Below, piece by piece: positions 36,300-36,376 of a DNA stretch of 36,376 nt. The position numbers and the translations under genes are program-made. Under the pieces are notes generated by a model that was given only the letters and a program-made list of their open reading frames with translations, had not been told where the DNA came from and did not search any database. Positions within the stretch are counted from its first letter, which is position 1, and the number at the start of each line of letters is the position of its first letter. Location: positions 1 to 36,376 of the forward strand of contig DUAT01000040.1 in the NCBI GenBank assembly GCA_012960755.1, written 5' to 3'. This stretch comes from Gammaproteobacteria bacterium (GTDB taxonomy: Bacteria; Pseudomonadota; Gammaproteobacteria; Pseudomonadales; Azotimanducaceae_A).

Positions 36300-36376
<77 letters not shown>

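Overview
The window looks like the chromosome of a gammaproteobacterium, probably related to the Pseudomonadales/Cellvibrionales and with moderate GC. The proteins are recognisable orthologues of Escherichia coli and Pseudomonas housekeeping proteins. As I remember the Pseudomonas aeruginosa map, the gene order from rimP to the aminotransferase follows the PA4722-PA4746 segment in reverse: sfsA/aminotransferase, dksA, gluQ, cbrX, cbrA, cbrB, crcZ, pcnB, ..., pgi, acs, ..., pnp, rpsO, truB, rbfA, infB, nusA, rimP. It differs from Pseudomonas in several ways: no folK-panB-panC behind pcnB, a deoxynucleoside kinase in their place, a DksA with a long basic N-terminal tail, and a much shorter CrcZ-like RNA. 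No prophage, transposase or CRISPR array is visible.

Layout. 1-75: initiator tRNA, cut at its 5' end by the window edge. 76-8893 (+): the transcription/translation operon rimP-nusA-infB-rbfA-truB-rpsO-pnp, with a possible attenuator before rimP. 8894-9046: a REP-like repeat block and a bidirectional terminator. 9047-15477 (-): pcnB, deoxynucleoside kinase, pgi, acs, rlmA, read right to left. 15478-16074: a 597-base gap holding a strong candidate CrcZ-type small RNA. 16075-22538 (-): dksA, gluQ, cbrX, cbrA, cbrB. 22675-26999 (+): aminotransferase, sfsA, polB. 27014-27140: an inverted repeat at the point where the Pseudomonas-like synteny ends. 27136-31289 (-): PfkB-family kinase, hemL and a ClC chloride transporter. 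31446-33142 (+): a DUF6776-like membrane protein, a bactofilin and erpA. 33171-34502 (-): a MepM-like peptidase. 34864-36183 (+): tyrS. 36300-36376 (+): tRNA-Ile(GAT), behind a strong sigma-70 promoter.

The most interesting element is the gap between cbrB and pcnB. Reading on the minus strand it contains, in order: three direct GTAAC-type sites, an exact IHF consensus, a GG-N10-GC sigma-54 promoter, an A-rich RNA with eleven uninterrupted AAN triplets (the Hfq distal-face motif), and an 11-bp perfect terminator hairpin ending in five T. This is the architecture of CrcZ, the CbrB-activated Hfq decoy of Pseudomonas, but in a transcript of only about 124 nt instead of about 400. The transporter-kinase CbrA and the sigma-54 activator CbrB are encoded directly upstream. 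The window therefore seems to carry a complete, compact carbon-catabolite-repression switch. The acs gene in the neighbouring operon, whose Pseudomonas counterpart I recall as a Crc target, has an A/C-rich stretch just before its ribosome binding site.

The second notable element is the DksA fusion, which has about 180 Lys/Ala/Thr/Val-rich residues ahead of a complete DksA. Part of that tail is encoded by a perfect six-copy hexanucleotide repeat.
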